Shown piece after piece: positions 10,171-39,010 of a stretch of 53,426 nucleotides of DNA. The position numbers and the translations under genes are program-made. Below the pieces are notes generated by a model, which did not search any database, was not told the origin of the DNA, and worked only from the letters and a program-made list of their open reading frames with translations. Position 1 is the stretch's first letter. Each line of letters starts with the position of its first letter. The DNA is from Zygnema cylindricum (lineage: Eukaryota; Streptophyta; Zygnematophyceae; Zygnematales; Zygnemataceae): positions 1 through 53,426 of the forward strand of contig JBBHKE010001138.1 in assembly GCA_037447655.1 (NCBI GenBank), given 5' to 3'.

Positions 10171-10904
10171 GGGAATAGGTGAAAAAGAGGCAGTGAGAAG
10201 GAAGTTATGGCTATCAGCTCTAATAGCCATATACAGTACACGAAAGAAGATATATGGAATGAGATTTCCGTAAAAGTAGACACATTAGTCTTTTTTTTTT
10301 CCCGGAAACCAAAAAATAAAAAAAAAGATGATTTGTCACAAAAAAAATATGTTAGAAAAGAAAAAAAAAAAGTTGATACTTTCCTAGTAAACGGAAGGGG
10401 AAATGGGAAAGACACAAAATAACCAAACAAAAGAAACGAAACGGTTAATGCAAAGTTTATTTTTACATTTATTTTTTCATTTTTTTATTTATTATTATTG
10501 ATAGACGTGGGAAAGAATTTGAGAGACCAAAAAAATTTACAATTGCAAAAACTTACTCCCCTCGTCTTATTCTTGTACAAAAAAAGACAACAAAAAACTA
10601 TTCGACACTTCTAATCTGACGAAAAAGAATGGAAAAAAAACCACCAAAAACAGAAAAATATTTAAAAACGTCAAAAAATTTGACGATGTCGAACTTTCTA
10701 ATGTACCGATTGGGGAGAAAAAAGTAAAAAGAAAAAAGATGGAGGGGTTACGACCTTCCAAAAAGGATTCCAGAAGTTACAAAAACGTTATTTAACGGAA
10801 ATCAGAAAAAGGAATATACAAAAATGGCCTATAAAAGGAAATGCCTGTTTATTGTTTGGAAAAAAGAAAAAAGGCAAAAAGGCAAAAAAATAAAATGTAA
10901 CGCC
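10171..10904. other. A/T homopolymer-rich intergenic sequence
   Basis: Long A and T runs with no exon-like segment. It includes the region 3' of the GRAM-VASt gene. Confidence 0.5.
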
Positions 10905-10910
10905 TTTATT
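10905..10910 (-). promoter_or_regulatory. Possible polyadenylation signal of the GRAM-VASt gene
   Basis: AATAAA on the minus strand, about 105 nt after the TAA stop at 11015-11017. A CU-rich tract (10966-10997 on the plus strand as GA) lies between stop and signal. Confidence 0.4.
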
Positions 10911-11014
10911 TTTTGACATCAAAATATCCATCGACCCTTTCATTTTCATTCGCTATTGGAGGAGAAGAGGGAGAGGGAGAGGGAGAGGAGAGGTAGAATT
11001 TTTCATTGTTATAT

Positions 11015-27950
<16,936 letters not shown>

Positions 27951-28206
27951 TGGTTCGCAGGCGAGGGCCAATTGCTCGCCTTCTATTTCTCTTTTTCTTC
28001 TCCTTCCTTTTGTCTTTTTCTCTTCAGTTTATTATTTCTTACTATTTTACTTCATGTATTGTTAATTTCTTTACTTCTTGGAAAGGCTTTTCAGCAAGGA
28101 TAGGCAGGCGCGTGCAGATCGTCGCGTTGGACATTGGATTATCCGAGTACTCGGGGATGCCACGTGGCAAGTTGAAAGATGCATGCACCGCATGATGAAA
28201 TGTTGG
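27951..28206. promoter_or_regulatory. Likely 5' leader and promoter region of the GRAM-VASt gene
   Basis: 256 bp between the start codon and a TIR element. No clear TATA box or CpG-type feature stands out. Assignment rests on position alone. Confidence 0.35.
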
Positions 28207-29111
28207 CACCGTGAATCGCTATTAGGGTTAATGTTTTTTTACTCCACTTAAAGCATCTTTTAACCGTACACACTTGTCGAATTTCAATTTGAGACCGCCA
28301 ATCATAGTTGTTCAATTCGTACGGATATCGACTTTTTTCCGAAAACTACGTAGCATTCGCTTGTCTCGTATATTTCACAAATTTCGTACTTTTTACTTTA
28401 CGAAATGAACGAAAATGTACGAAAAGCGTGACCCCTAGAAAATATAAAACGTACGATAATCATACGGTATCAGTACGAAAAATCTAAGACAGTTGTCCTG
28501 AATTATACGGGGACATACAGGAATGTACCCTAAAAAGTAAAATCCCTAAAATCCCGCATTAATAACCCTAAAATGCACGAAAATGTACGGAAATGCCAAT
28601 AAATGTACGGCAAATGTAACGCATTTGTCCTTAATAAAACGGAAATGTACGGTATCGTACTTTAAAAAATCTAAAATGAATACCCGTAAAAGGTACGATA
28701 AAATACGGACACTGTATGTAAATGTACGAAAAAATCTAAAACAGTTGTAATTAAAAATACGGAATGTACAAAAATGTACCCTAAAAACCCTAAAATCCCC
28801 TAAAACCCTTACAAAACCCTAAAATGTACTGTCATATACGGACGCTGTTCATTAGTGTACGGTAACTGAACAAAATGCGAAGAAAGGTACGAAATTTATA
28901 TATTTCAAAAATCGATTGATGCACACTGTACGTAGTAATCGTTAGTTTACTCCGTGCGTTTTATGCGCATAGCACATCTATGCCGCCAATCGAAAGCTGA
29001 GAATCTTATCTTTCAATCGCCACCGTCAGATCGATAACAAGACAAGTGTGTACGGAGAAAATATGTTTTAACTGACTAAAAAACCATTAACCCTAATAGC
29101 GATACACGGTG
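28207..29111. mobile_element. TIR DNA element, 905 bp, immediately upstream of the GRAM-VASt gene
   Basis: 27-bp inverted ends differ at one position; they start CACCGTGAATCGCTATTAGG at 28207 and mirror it at 29085-29111. The interior consists of repeated 'tgtacggaaatgtacg' and 'ccctaaaa' words with no transposase. The ends are shared with the relics at 2139-2174, 41.23, 41.95 and 49.26 kb. No target duplication is obvious. Confidence 0.75.
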
Positions 29112-29558
29112 TACTGCATCGTGCACCAAGTTTAGGGCGAGTGTCCGTAGAAAGGACAGCTCTGACAAGTTACGGATTTACGAGTCTCCATGGAACCGTC
29201 CGTACTTGTCAAATCGGGTTTTCTGTACGTAATCCTGACCCGTCCGATAACTTTTTTTCAGTGCGGATTACGAGACGTGCAGGTTGCACTAGGTTTAGGG
29301 CGAGTATCCATAAAAAGAACAACGGTGTGCAAGTACGAATTTACGAGTCTCCATGAAGACATCAGTTCTTGACTTCTTGTCCACCTCCGTATTTTGTGGA
29401 AGTGATCTCGCCCGTCCGATTCAGTTTTATGGAGTGCGGGAAAAACCACGTTTTTCGCATACCGTAAGTTCCAACTCGGATATAGTTTCCTCGCAAAAGC
29501 CCAAAAAATGGTAAATGCGTACCATACTTGTAACTGGAAACTTTATTACATGAAGTGC
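29112..29558. repeat. Two-copy direct repeat, period about 166 bp
   Basis: 'gtttagggcgagt.tcc' and, further on, 'tttacgagtctccatg' occur near 29128-29193 and again near 29294-29357. No coding potential. Confidence 0.65.
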
Positions 29559-30530
29559 GATGGAAAAACCATCGAGGTACAAAGGGGGTAAAAAAGGGGA
29601 AAAAAACATTTGAAGACTAAAAAAGGCAAAGGAGACTAAAGCAAAAAACATAAAAAAAAGCCAAAGCTAAGTAGAGTAGCTAACAAAACTAAACAAATAT
29701 ACCAAAGATGACTAGACACAAAGGGAAAACCTGCTATACATGACCCACCACAACCTGAACAAACTAAAGTCCACACCCTCGAAGATCATGGATGTGGACT
29801 GCATTCCTTAGTGGAAGATCTGGGAGGCTTTGCCTGTCATCCGCCACCGTGCTACGACGTAGAAGGGTCGCGGATTGTGCTCGTTGAAAGGCAACTAGAA
29901 TGCAACTAGAATGCAACAAGAATATTAGGGGGAGGACTCCTTGGATCCCTAGATTCAAATGATTTCTTAGCACAATTTCGCATTAAATCATCAACAGACT
30001 TGTCCAAAGAGCCGAAAAATCCCGTAGCAAAAGGGACAAACTGGTCCACCGGGTCTCGGTGAGCGTAATCTTTTTCCTTATAATTCGTTGCGTCCCGAGC
30101 GGACACGCTCCTATTCATTGCCGCGTGAGGAGAAACGTGGGCCCTAATTTGATCGGTCGGGACCACATCACCGCCCCGTCTTGTATAGGAAAACCAAGTG
30201 GACCTGAGGACTTTGGAGACCACTAGATTGGGATCAAGGACGAAGGTTTTGAGAAACTTTTCGCTTCACATTGTAGCGCCCTTTTGCTCCAATTGTTGCA
30301 ATTACATTCCGAACCAAATCATGAGCAACCGTAATCCCTTCGGGAGAAACAAAGTAAGTGAATGTCGTCGAAATCAATAGGTTGGTTGCAAACACAATGG
30401 GGACGCCCAAGAAGTGGAGGGTGAGGCAAACGGAAATGAAGGCATATAGCAGATGTGAACTGGTCATGCGTCAAACCAAGTGTGAAAAAATGGGTGTGGT
30501 TTGAAACCACGCACCAACAAACTAACGTAA
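29559..30530 (-). pseudogene. LINE 3' end, frameshifted
   Basis: Read across frames on the minus strand: LTHDQFTSAICL, LRFRLPHPP-like, VAHDLVRNVIATIGAKGRYN, ARDATNYKEKDYAHRDP, TGFFGSLDKSVDDLMRNCAK, SPPPNILVAF, and RQSLPDLPLRNAVHIHDL then RGCGL and a TAG stop at 29763. It is colinear with the LINE tail at 8.1-9.0 kb. The 3' hairpin GATGG...CCATC is at 29559-29573. Confidence 0.7.
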
Positions 30531-31430
30531 ACAATAACGTGATTGAGTGAAATGTTGAGCGTTTACCATAATTGTCTTACTGTCCGAAATTAGGGTACGT
30601 ATCCTCATACATTAGTTGACGATATAATTTGCAGCAAATGTCAAATATAAATTTGCAGCTTAACAGTGGACCTCCATTTACAAAAAAGTAGGGTTATTTA
30701 TTAGATGTCGTACGTTTTCGTACCATTTATTATAGATTTACCAGTATTTTACAAGCTTACAAACATAATTTTGCGTCCGCGATTCTATCGATCTGTACAT
30801 CAAGTATGTGGCTAGTTTCCTCTTATTAATAAAATAAGTACACTAAGGGAAAGTAAGATACGGTCCACGATGAACTAGCGATAAAAACATTACGGGGTAT
30901 AGGTCATGTGCTTTCGAAAAAGAGGGATGGAAATCCCCCAAAACCAACGAAAAAATCTTCGTCGAAACATATTCTTTAACGCTCCTCTTTCTTCTTTGAA
31001 CAAACTTTGGGTGTTATCACGATACAGCAAATCGAAACCCTCCATCAAACAAATAGTGAGGTTATTTACTAGAACTCGTACATTTTCGTACCATTTTATA
31101 CTACTTTCTTTTTCTCTTTTTATAAAACATGATTACTAAATATTTTATAAGATTCTCCAAGAGTTTAGGCAACAACTTTGACCATTCGATTTTTTTATTT
31201 TTCGCATCCGAGACCCAATCGCTTATGCTATCCAGTGCGTGGTTAGTGTCCTTTGGTGTTGTTAGGGGACGACACCAACCACAAACTGGATGTGTACAAT
31301 CAATACATTTGGAAAAGTAAGATACGATCCACGACAGACGAGCGATGATATCATTACAATTGGCATATGTCATGTGCCTTTGGACAAGGTGGGTTCATAT
31401 CCAACAAAACGCGAGAAAAAATCTTTAGCG
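30531..31430. repeat. Diverged direct duplication of a transposon-like segment
   Basis: 30688-30920 and 31056-31390 both begin 'gttattta.tag' with a 'cgta..ttttcgtacca' motif and both end 'aaagtaagatacg.tccacga', then 'cat...ggtcatgtgc'. The second copy has about 100 bp extra. A related end occurs at 5868-5925. Confidence 0.6.
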
Positions 31431-32362
31431 TAAGATGACTTCTAGTGGTTTTTTGGCCAACTATTGATCTTCATGTAAATGATTTTGCGTTTTCAAACAT
31501 CACAACGAAATTCGTACAATGAGGTAGTACGCACGTACAAATATACAATTTAGTCCCTTCGTACAACTCTTAAATCTTAATTCCTCCGTGCGCTTAAAAA
31601 ATCTTTAGCCATTTTCAGTGTCCGAGCACAAGTTTTTGTATACCTATCGAAATAAAGCACGTAGGATAATAATACTTTGATAGCACGAACTGATGGAATT
31701 TTTATCATAATACAACTACTAGTAAACGTGTCTTTATAATAACTCATGTCTTTATAATAGCTGGCAACGCTTGATGGACAAGAGGTCGTTGTCCATGTAA
31801 TGATATAATACGCAAAAACAACTTTTACATTATATTACGCTTTCACAATACTTAGGTTTTATCTGCCCGTACAAATATTTTATTTATATTTTGCGCTTGA
31901 ATAATCTTGGATGATTTTTAATTTGTAAACACCCTATACGTGGTACCAATCAAAATAATGCACGAAGGCAAAAAGTTGTTTACTGGAACGACCTAATGGA
32001 GGATTCAGCAAAAAATATTACCCCCAAAAAGCGTGTCACAATTATTGGCATTGTCTAATAGATTGGTAGCCTTGAAAACAGAGATATAAAAAGGGCACCG
32101 TGGTGATCTTTCTAGCTCGGTCGATCTAATGCCATATTTTATTTTGCAAATCCCGTCAGTTATTCCACGCATAGTTTGGCCAATGCGACGTATTGTAATT
32201 GCGAAACTATAAGGTAAATTGGGGTGTTACATACCATAGTCGTACCGACAAGGGTGTCGGGCTTCCCTCGGTTTGCTATGTTTATAATAAAAGAGCAGCC
32301 ATCAGTTTGGCTTTTTATTTGTACGAACATTCAGCCATTTTTTACCTAGTTTTGTAATTGCA
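31431..32362. other. No gene seen
   Basis: A+T-rich sequence with short frames only and no identified element ends. Confidence 0.4.
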
Positions 32363-32419
32363 TTAAAAGAAAACATGCAAACAAGTAACTTTAGTAAATG
32401 TGTATGAACCCAAGGCTAA
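32363..32419 (-). CDS. Very tentative terminal exon of an unidentified gene
   Basis: After an acceptor 'aactttttccaattcag' the frame reads LALGSYTFTKVTCLHVFF and TAA. It is in phase with the donor of the exon at 32792-32880. The phase match has a one-in-three chance of being random, so support is weak. Confidence 0.2.
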   Translation of the reverse strand, partial: LALGSYTFTKVTCLHVFF

Positions 32420-32791
32420 CTGAATTGGAAAAAGTTGGCAAAAAATAGACTTCATGCACAAACGCGTTGCTATAAAAAATGTTGATTTCCGCAAAAGAAT
32501 AAAGGAGCACGTGACGAATCGAATGAAACATTTTGGAAAGTTCAAATTAAATGGTAGAAAATAAATAATTCACACTCGTAACCGAAATTTTGAATGGATG
32601 AGAAATTAGGATATTCTTGGAAGTAAAAAGTTGAGCAAAAAATGTTACCCTCAAACCAGAATGTTGAAAGACAAGGTGCAAAAGAAGATGTATGTCGGTT
32701 GGAAATATGAGAGTATTATGAAACAGTTAGAGAAAAGCGATAAGCCGATATGTCGCCAACTTTGTACATAAGTAACAAAAGCCACAATTAC

Positions 32792-32880
32792 CATAGATAT
32801 AAAATCCCAACCCTCCAACCCCTCACAAAGACGCGATAGGATAGTTGCAAGTCCAAATATGTGGTCCAAAGTCCTCAGAC
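32792..32880 (-). CDS. Candidate exon of an unidentified gene
   Basis: Acceptor follows a strong pyrimidine tract ('ctttttttagattacaag'), donor 'gtaatt'. With one base from the exon at 37623-37749 it encodes GLRTLDHIFGLATILSRL then CEGLEGWDFISM, a helical, well-mixed composition unlike the repeats around it. I do not recognise the family; helical-repeat proteins look like this. The intron upstream would hold a LINE copy. Confidence 0.4.
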
Positions 32881-34494
32881 CTTGTAATCTAAAAAAAGAA
32901 AGAGAGATAGATGGAGGAAAAGATAGACAAGATAAATATAAATGGGTGAGATAGAAAGATGGAGGGAGGGAGGAAGAGAGCAAAAAAAATGAGAGGTGTT
33001 AGAGAGGGACACAAATAGACAATAATGTGTAAAAAGTGGGCCGATATTTCCTACTTTAATTTATTTTTTTGCTTATGAAAAAACGAGGGAATAAAATGGG
33101 GAGGAAGGGAGGGAGAGGGAGAAGGAAATAAAAAGGACGAGAGAAAGAGGCAGCAAAAGAGTGAGAACGCAGAGAAGGTAAAAATCACAAAGAGCGAGAA
33201 AAAAATAGGAATTAAAAAAAAAGGGAGGAAATAAAGAGGAAACAATGGAGGGAGAAAAGGTGGCCAATAAATAATGATAGAGGAAAAAAAGTCAGGGAGG
33301 GAAGTGAACGGTAGAGGCAGGGAAGAAAAAAAGTTGATGAGAGCATTGGTCGCTCTCCATTTCCCAGTCTGTCCCCTTATCTCCTATATTTTTTCCTATT
33401 CCTCCCCTCTCTCTCTATCATACACTACTTTGTATTTTACTCCCCCAAATGTGAACTTGAAACTTAAAAATTGAAACCTTAAACCTGCAGAAAAAGGAAA
33501 ATTGGAGGGAGAGATAAAAAGAGGGGGGAAGATTCACTCTTTGTTTAACTTCCATAAATTAAACCTTAAACATAAAAATCGAAGCCCTAACCCACTAAAA
33601 TGGAGGGGAAAAAGCAGAGATAGAAAAAGGGAAGGAGGGACAAAAAAGAGAGGGAAGCAAAAAAAGAGAAGGAAAAATAAAGAGTGGGAGGAGGAAAGGA
33701 CGGTAAAAGGATTGAAGTGGGCTAGAAAAAGAGGAGAGAGTTTGTTTCTAACTTCTATTCTAAGTTTGATGGTCAAAATTAAGGGGAATTAGTGGGAGTA
33801 GCTCTAACAACGATTCACTCTGTATAATAATGAAAATCAACCCAAATTAGAGCCATAGGCGCCCATTTAACCGTACCTATTTTAACCCAGAAATAAAATA
33901 GTAGTACTAAATTTTACTTCAGTTTCGAGGGTCAAAATTTAGGGCGCGGATATAGTGTTACTAAAAATATAAGAGATTAACGGTGCAGTCCCTCGATAGT
34001 ACACTTGCACTTTAAGTAGTGTTTATGTCAGCTCGACGTACATTGTACAAACTTGACACATAAATGTCGTTACAAATACTCAATTATCGGTTGCGCATTT
34101 TTTTTTTTTTTACTCTAACAACAACAAAAGGTGTAAACATTTACAACCGTCGCAAGTTTTGTAGCCGTCTACAACATAGAGAAGTTTTCTACAAGTTTGC
34201 ACCCATCATAGTTTAAAGTCACGATTTTGTTTTCCCATATCAAAACACTTTATAAAGTAGTACAGAGAATCGTCATTAAAATACAAAGTTAAATCTCAAA
34301 GTTTTGGTTACACAAAGTCACCCTTTTAGTTAGTCTTTTAGGTGGCAATCGTTGAAGTCCATAATGTATTAAACACGTTACGTTTATTTCAATTGGGTGC
34401 TCGTTTATTTCCATGATTTAGGTCAGATGGGGGTGTGTAGTTGAAAGCCACACTAATTTGAGATACACTTTGTTTGACATCTGATCAATTGAAA
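32881..34494. other. GA-rich and A+T-rich sequence, no gene recognised
   Basis: Plus strand is purine-rich at 32890-32990, 33085-33340 and 33500-33740. If the candidate gene on the minus strand is real, this is CU-rich intron, as in the GRAM-VASt gene. The inverted 'acaaccgtc...gtctacaa' motif lies at 34140-34180. Confidence 0.45.
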
Positions 34495-35370
34495 TATGTT
34501 GTATGCCTACGTTTGGGTTTGCCTCACGCTCTGGCTCATGGGCGTCTTATTTGTGTTTGAAACTAGCATGTCGAATTGGGAGGGATTCATAGACTTTGTT
34601 GCTCACACGGGGTAAACCTACGATTGAGCATGATTTGGCGATGAAGTATGGTACACTATGAAACAACAGGTTTCTCATATACTCCCTCGTTGTTTATAAC
34701 CTAATGGTTTTAGAGTCTTCGAGTTGACTTGGTTTTCCTCCACCAAGTTGGGAGGACCATTGGGTGATATTCTCCTCACGAATCCGATTGGGAGCCACAT
34801 TTCTTCTCGTGCGGTATTTTATCTAGGCGTTGCGGGTCAAAACATAACAACTTTTATGGAAAGAGATTACGTCCAGTATGTTTAATTTTGTTGCATAAAT
34901 TTTTGGTTATTTGAACAAGTCTTGACAATTTTCTCCTTGAATGTGCTATCGAAATATTTGAATCCACAGGTCTAGGGAGTCCGCCCCGGAGCCTTCCTGT
35001 TGCTTTTTACCGTAAACGTGTATTAGTTGCCCTTCAACGAACAGATACCCATACCCTTCTACGACGAATCATGGTGGCAAATAATAAACGGGACCTCCTA
35101 AATCTTCTATTGAGGGATCCAATCCACATCTACGATCTTCACGGGTGTGGACTTTAGTTTATTAAGCTCGTAGGATTTCCCTTTGTGTGTACTTATCTTT
35201 GGTAGGTTTGTTTAGTCTCGGCGGTTTACTAATTTAGTAAGAGTTTTTTTTTTTCTTTGCCCTAATCTCCCTTTACTTCTATAGTCTTTAAATGTTTTTT
35301 TTTTTTCCCCCTTATTATGTAGTTGGATAGTATTGTCCACCCCTTATGTACCTGGATGGTTTTGTCCATC
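34495..35370 (+). pseudogene. LINE 3' end, plus strand, decayed
   Basis: Fragments in order: LRLGLPHALAHGRLICV, LGGIHRLCCSHG, GDILLTNPIGSH, MERDYV, SLPVAFYRKRVLVALQRTDT, HTLLRRIMVANNK and RDPIHIYDLHGCGL with TAG at 35155. Several frameshifts and stops intervene. The 3' hairpin GGATGG...TCCATC lies at 35354-35370. Same family as the two other LINE tails. Confidence 0.68.
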
Positions 35371-36605
35371 GCACTTTTTGCACTAAAGTTTTTACTTTTT
35401 GCTTAGCTGGTCTACAAAAAAGTATTAGGGTATGTGCCCGTGTAATCGTTATCTTGAGAAAGCACGTTGTATTTTAGTGAAGATTACCTGTACTACTTTT
35501 CAAAGCGTTATAATGCTTGAAAATAAAATCGGAAATTTGAAATGTGACGGTTGTAGACGCCGGTACAACATGTGACGATTGAAAACGAATATGAAACTTC
35601 CGATAATTGGTGACGTCTACAAAAACATCGGCGATTGTAGACGTCTAGTTTTTTGTGACATTGTAGATGTTTAAGGTTTTGTGACATTGTGACGTCATGC
35701 TCACTTGTGAACAACGTCGACGTCATTGATTTAAGAGCTTTTTGCCATGGCTTCCTGATTTTGTTTTTTCGACTTTTCTCACTCGGCAATTTTATGAGTT
35801 GGATTCGCTTGCTAGGTGATCGAAATGAGTAAATTGCCAAAATGAGTGCAAAAGACGACAAACATGGAGTACATTCAAAGTATCAAGTTGACGATCATTG
35901 TATTGTGGTAAAAGCATTTTTTTCGTACAGCAAAAGATTTTATCGTCGGAGACTGAATTTTGGATGAAAACAACAGAAAAAACTCGATACTTTAATACTC
36001 TACATTAATGGCACACCCCCTTTAATGGCTGAATATGCGGACACATTATGCATTTGATGTGGACACCCTTATAAAATAAGCGTCCGTAGGAAATCGTAAG
36101 AAGCTAGTACGGTCCTGCTTCAGAGGTCGCAAAAGGCAAAAATTTTCATACCCGAAACCGACCGTTTTTTTTTTTTCAAAATCTGAGTAACCGACGCCCG
36201 ACCGAGTTTTTTCACGCTCCAAAATTGTTAACTGTTAACCGACCGTCGTTTACGAAAAAAAAAATTAACCGAATCTTGATTTTTCGCGACTAACCGTGCC
36301 CGCCCTTAACCGAAAAATTACAAAATTTATCAATGTACGACGGAATAAGCCAATAATTACGATTTGTAGCGTTCCCTAAGATTTGGGAAATGAATAGTGT
36401 TACTACCGTGTCAGATTTGCGACGCTTTGTCGCGTTCCCTAAGATTTGCGAAATGAATAGTGTACTTCTGTGTCCGATTTGCGACGCTTTGTCGCTGTAA
36501 CAGGATCTCCTACCTCTCAGAAAATCCCATTACTACAAACAATTCCAACCACACATTCCACACATTGGAAAATACACATCCACATTGGAAAACACTCACA
36601 TAAGG
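35371..36605. repeat. Repeat-derived sequence with ACCGA-rich segment
   Basis: 35425-35620 is homologous to 3690-3860 and carries several 'gtgac.gttgtagacg' motifs. 36120-36320 is full of 'aaccgaccg' words and shares its start ('ggtcgcaaaa') with 41360-41560, as expected for hAT-like sub-terminal regions. 'gcgttccctaagatttg.g' is duplicated at 36370 and 36433. Confidence 0.5.
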
Positions 36606-37290
36606 ATAACTTTAAATTAGAGTGGAGAACGGACAACGTCTGACTGTGCAAAATTGTACTTTTATAAGTAAAAAGGTACAAATAATAATTTAATAGAATC
36701 GCGCTTGCATGTGAAATTGCACTAAACAAGAAAATTTAATCGCATCGAAAAAAACCCGTTTGCATAGCTCCGTCCGTCGACAACATTCTCGCCCGTGTGA
36801 ACATTTACATGAATTTACATGTGAAAATTTTATAGTTAAACGAAAACAGTATGAGTTAAGACAAATAGTATATATCTATGAGACAAATAGTACTAACGTC
36901 ATAATGACGTCAAAATATACGGGCTGACGGTTTTCGTATGTCTAAAAAATTTAGTGTTCATAATTACAACACGGATAATTATTGCCGACATTAGCTAATA
37001 TAGAGAACTTAAATAAGGTATAATAAATTTCCTCTGTGAAAAGGTTCTATCACAATAATTAGCGTTTATAACTCTAATTGTTTTTTTTTTGTTATTTTGC
37101 TCTAATTTTTTCTTTACTATAATTATGATTCGCGGTGTATTGTAATTTCACTGTTGGCGTCACGTACAATTTTCGTACATTGTACGCACTTTACTATCGC
37201 ATTGTACATGGTAAAGACCATGACGATGCCAGTGGATGGTTTAATTCGCGTTTCGCTCATGTAGGAGGTTTGATTAAGCGTAAAAGTTTT
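36606..37290. mobile_element. Partial copy of the CACTA-like element plus its flank
   Basis: 36606-37141 matches the right three-quarters of the elements at 39.01-39.69 and 43.60-44.29 kb, ending 'gattcgcggtgta'. 37142-37290 matches the sequence following those elements ('gttggcgtcacgtac', then 'catgtaggaggtttgatta'). The left end is missing. Confidence 0.65.
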
Positions 37291-37622
37291 TAACTTCATA
37301 AAACTTTTTAAATCAAATATAGTTTTACAGCGACTTATTAATAGTGGAAATTCTAATTTAGAAGATTCATCTTATAAATTTATAAAATTTATGGAGTAAT
37401 TCACAAAAACTAACGATTATATTTCTAATCTAATTTAATGTGAATTGAAAATTATAAAAAGTGTTAATATTTATAAATATGAAGCTTTTTAGTCTACAGT
37501 TTCTATAGGTTAGACTACAACACAATTAACATTAAATTCGGAACATTCATCAAAAGTTACATATTTAAAATTAAATTATCAAGAAAAAAAGACAACGAAG
37601 ACAAGGGTGAGGGTAAAGATAC
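37291..37622. other. A+T-rich, no gene seen
   Basis: Homology to the other repeat copies stops at about 37291. No feature recognised before the candidate exon at 37623. Confidence 0.4.
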
Positions 37623-37749
37623 CTTGGGAGTGAGCGACGACTAGCAATGGAAAGAGGTTGTCAAGAAAAACACGGATTAAAGAAGAGCCTTTGCTTGGGA
37701 AAGTATTGATAGACTTATGAAAATTCTGGGACGATGAAAGTTGTAGGAT
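37623..37749 (-). CDS. Candidate exon of an unidentified gene
   Basis: Acceptor 'gattattaacttcaag', donor 'gtatct'. 42 codons plus one base encode ILQLSSSQNFHKSINTFPSK, GSSLIRVFLDNLFPLL and VVAHSQ. Joining to 32792-32880 keeps frame and gives ...FPLLVVAHSQGLRTLDHIFG. Composition and predicted helices look like a real protein, but no family was recognised. Confidence 0.4.
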
Positions 37750-38282
37750 CTTGAAGTTAATAATCACAAATGAAAATAACAAAAATACACAGATTTCATA
37801 CACAGGGGAAGCTCATAGATAAAGAATTATAAGTGTTTATGGCCGAAGTTTTTTACATCATCTCATCTCTCTCTTCTCTTATCTCTCTTTAATAATCTGT
37901 ACTTCAAAAAGACTAATTTGTAATTCAAAAAGACTAATTTTTGCAGCAATAATCTGCAGACTATATCTCTCCTCTAACTAACTTACAAGGCTAACAACCA
38001 AAGGTAGCATTGCGACAAACTTCTGTACTTCTTGACAGAAAACACTGAAAGGAAGTTTTCGCGAAAGAAGGCGTACACGCCTTCTCCCTCAAAACGCGAA
38101 ACTCCAAAAGATAAGTTTCGTGCGTGCGCTGTGTGCGCACGGTATGAAAACAGCTGCACACGGAAAATAAACCTCCACACTAAAACAAAAGTGACGCGAA
38201 CCAAAATTGTACATTTCGTTCGCCGACGCCACAAATGCGGACACGAAACAACATCGCACGATTTTGTACGATGACTCATTAC

Positions 38283-38378
38283 AATTTTGTTGATTCGCCG
38301 ATACTCAAACATATTGGCGATTTCGACAATAAATCCAACAAAAGTGAAAGGAAGAGATAAATTGTGTGAATTGTCCAC
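38283..38378 (-). CDS. Weak candidate upstream exon of the same unidentified gene
   Basis: 32 codons (VDNSHNLSLPFTFVGFIVEI then ANMFEYRRINKI), donor 'gtaatg', phase 0 to match 37749. The acceptor 'caagcaggaccag' lacks a pyrimidine tract, so this may be chance. Confidence 0.22.
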
Positions 38379-39010
38379 CTGGTCCTGCTTGGTCCTTTGC
38401 TGTTTTTTTGCTTTGCCCTTTTTCTAAAAGAGAAAATCATTGTAGTTGCCTTCGTCTCTGGTGACAACGAGAATTGATCGTCGATGTTTTTTGTGTAAGA
38501 TCTTGAGCCGTTGAGGGTTTTGAGTTAGGATTGGCGTCTTTGGTGACAAAAGAAAGAGACATGTGGTACAATCCTGTTTGTTGTTTTTAACGTGGTTATA
38601 GTGGTATGATAAAAGTCCAGACAAAATCGACGTCACGCCAAAATGTCGTGCTATCAATACCGGTTGACTAACGTACACGTAAGTACGCTAAATTTTTTCG
38701 CGTGCGATTTCGTACATCACGCCGATTTGTCGTTTTGTCAATATCCGTACACGCCAAAATGTCGTGTTATAATTACCGGTTGAGTAACGTACATTATCGA
38801 ACTTTATTTTTTTGCGCGTGCGATCCCGTCACATCACGCCACGTTGTCGTGTTCTCAATTTCCGTACACTAGTGTGATTTCAGTGTTGGCGTGACGTACG
38901 ATGTGTCGTGATATCAATACCGGTACAGTAACGTACAATTTCGCACTTTTAATTATGGCGTGTGCGATCTCGTCACATCACGCCACGTTGTCGTGCTCTC
39001 AATATCCGTA

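Noticed and set aside
9660-10430. 256-codon minus-strand Pro/Leu/Ser-rich frame
   Set aside because: Created by the GGGGGA microsatellite.
38032-38274. 80-codon plus-strand Lys/Arg/Cys-rich frame
   Set aside because: Looks like a zinc-binding peptide at first sight (CAVCARY, HKCGH), but spacing matches no known finger and it lies beside repeat copies.
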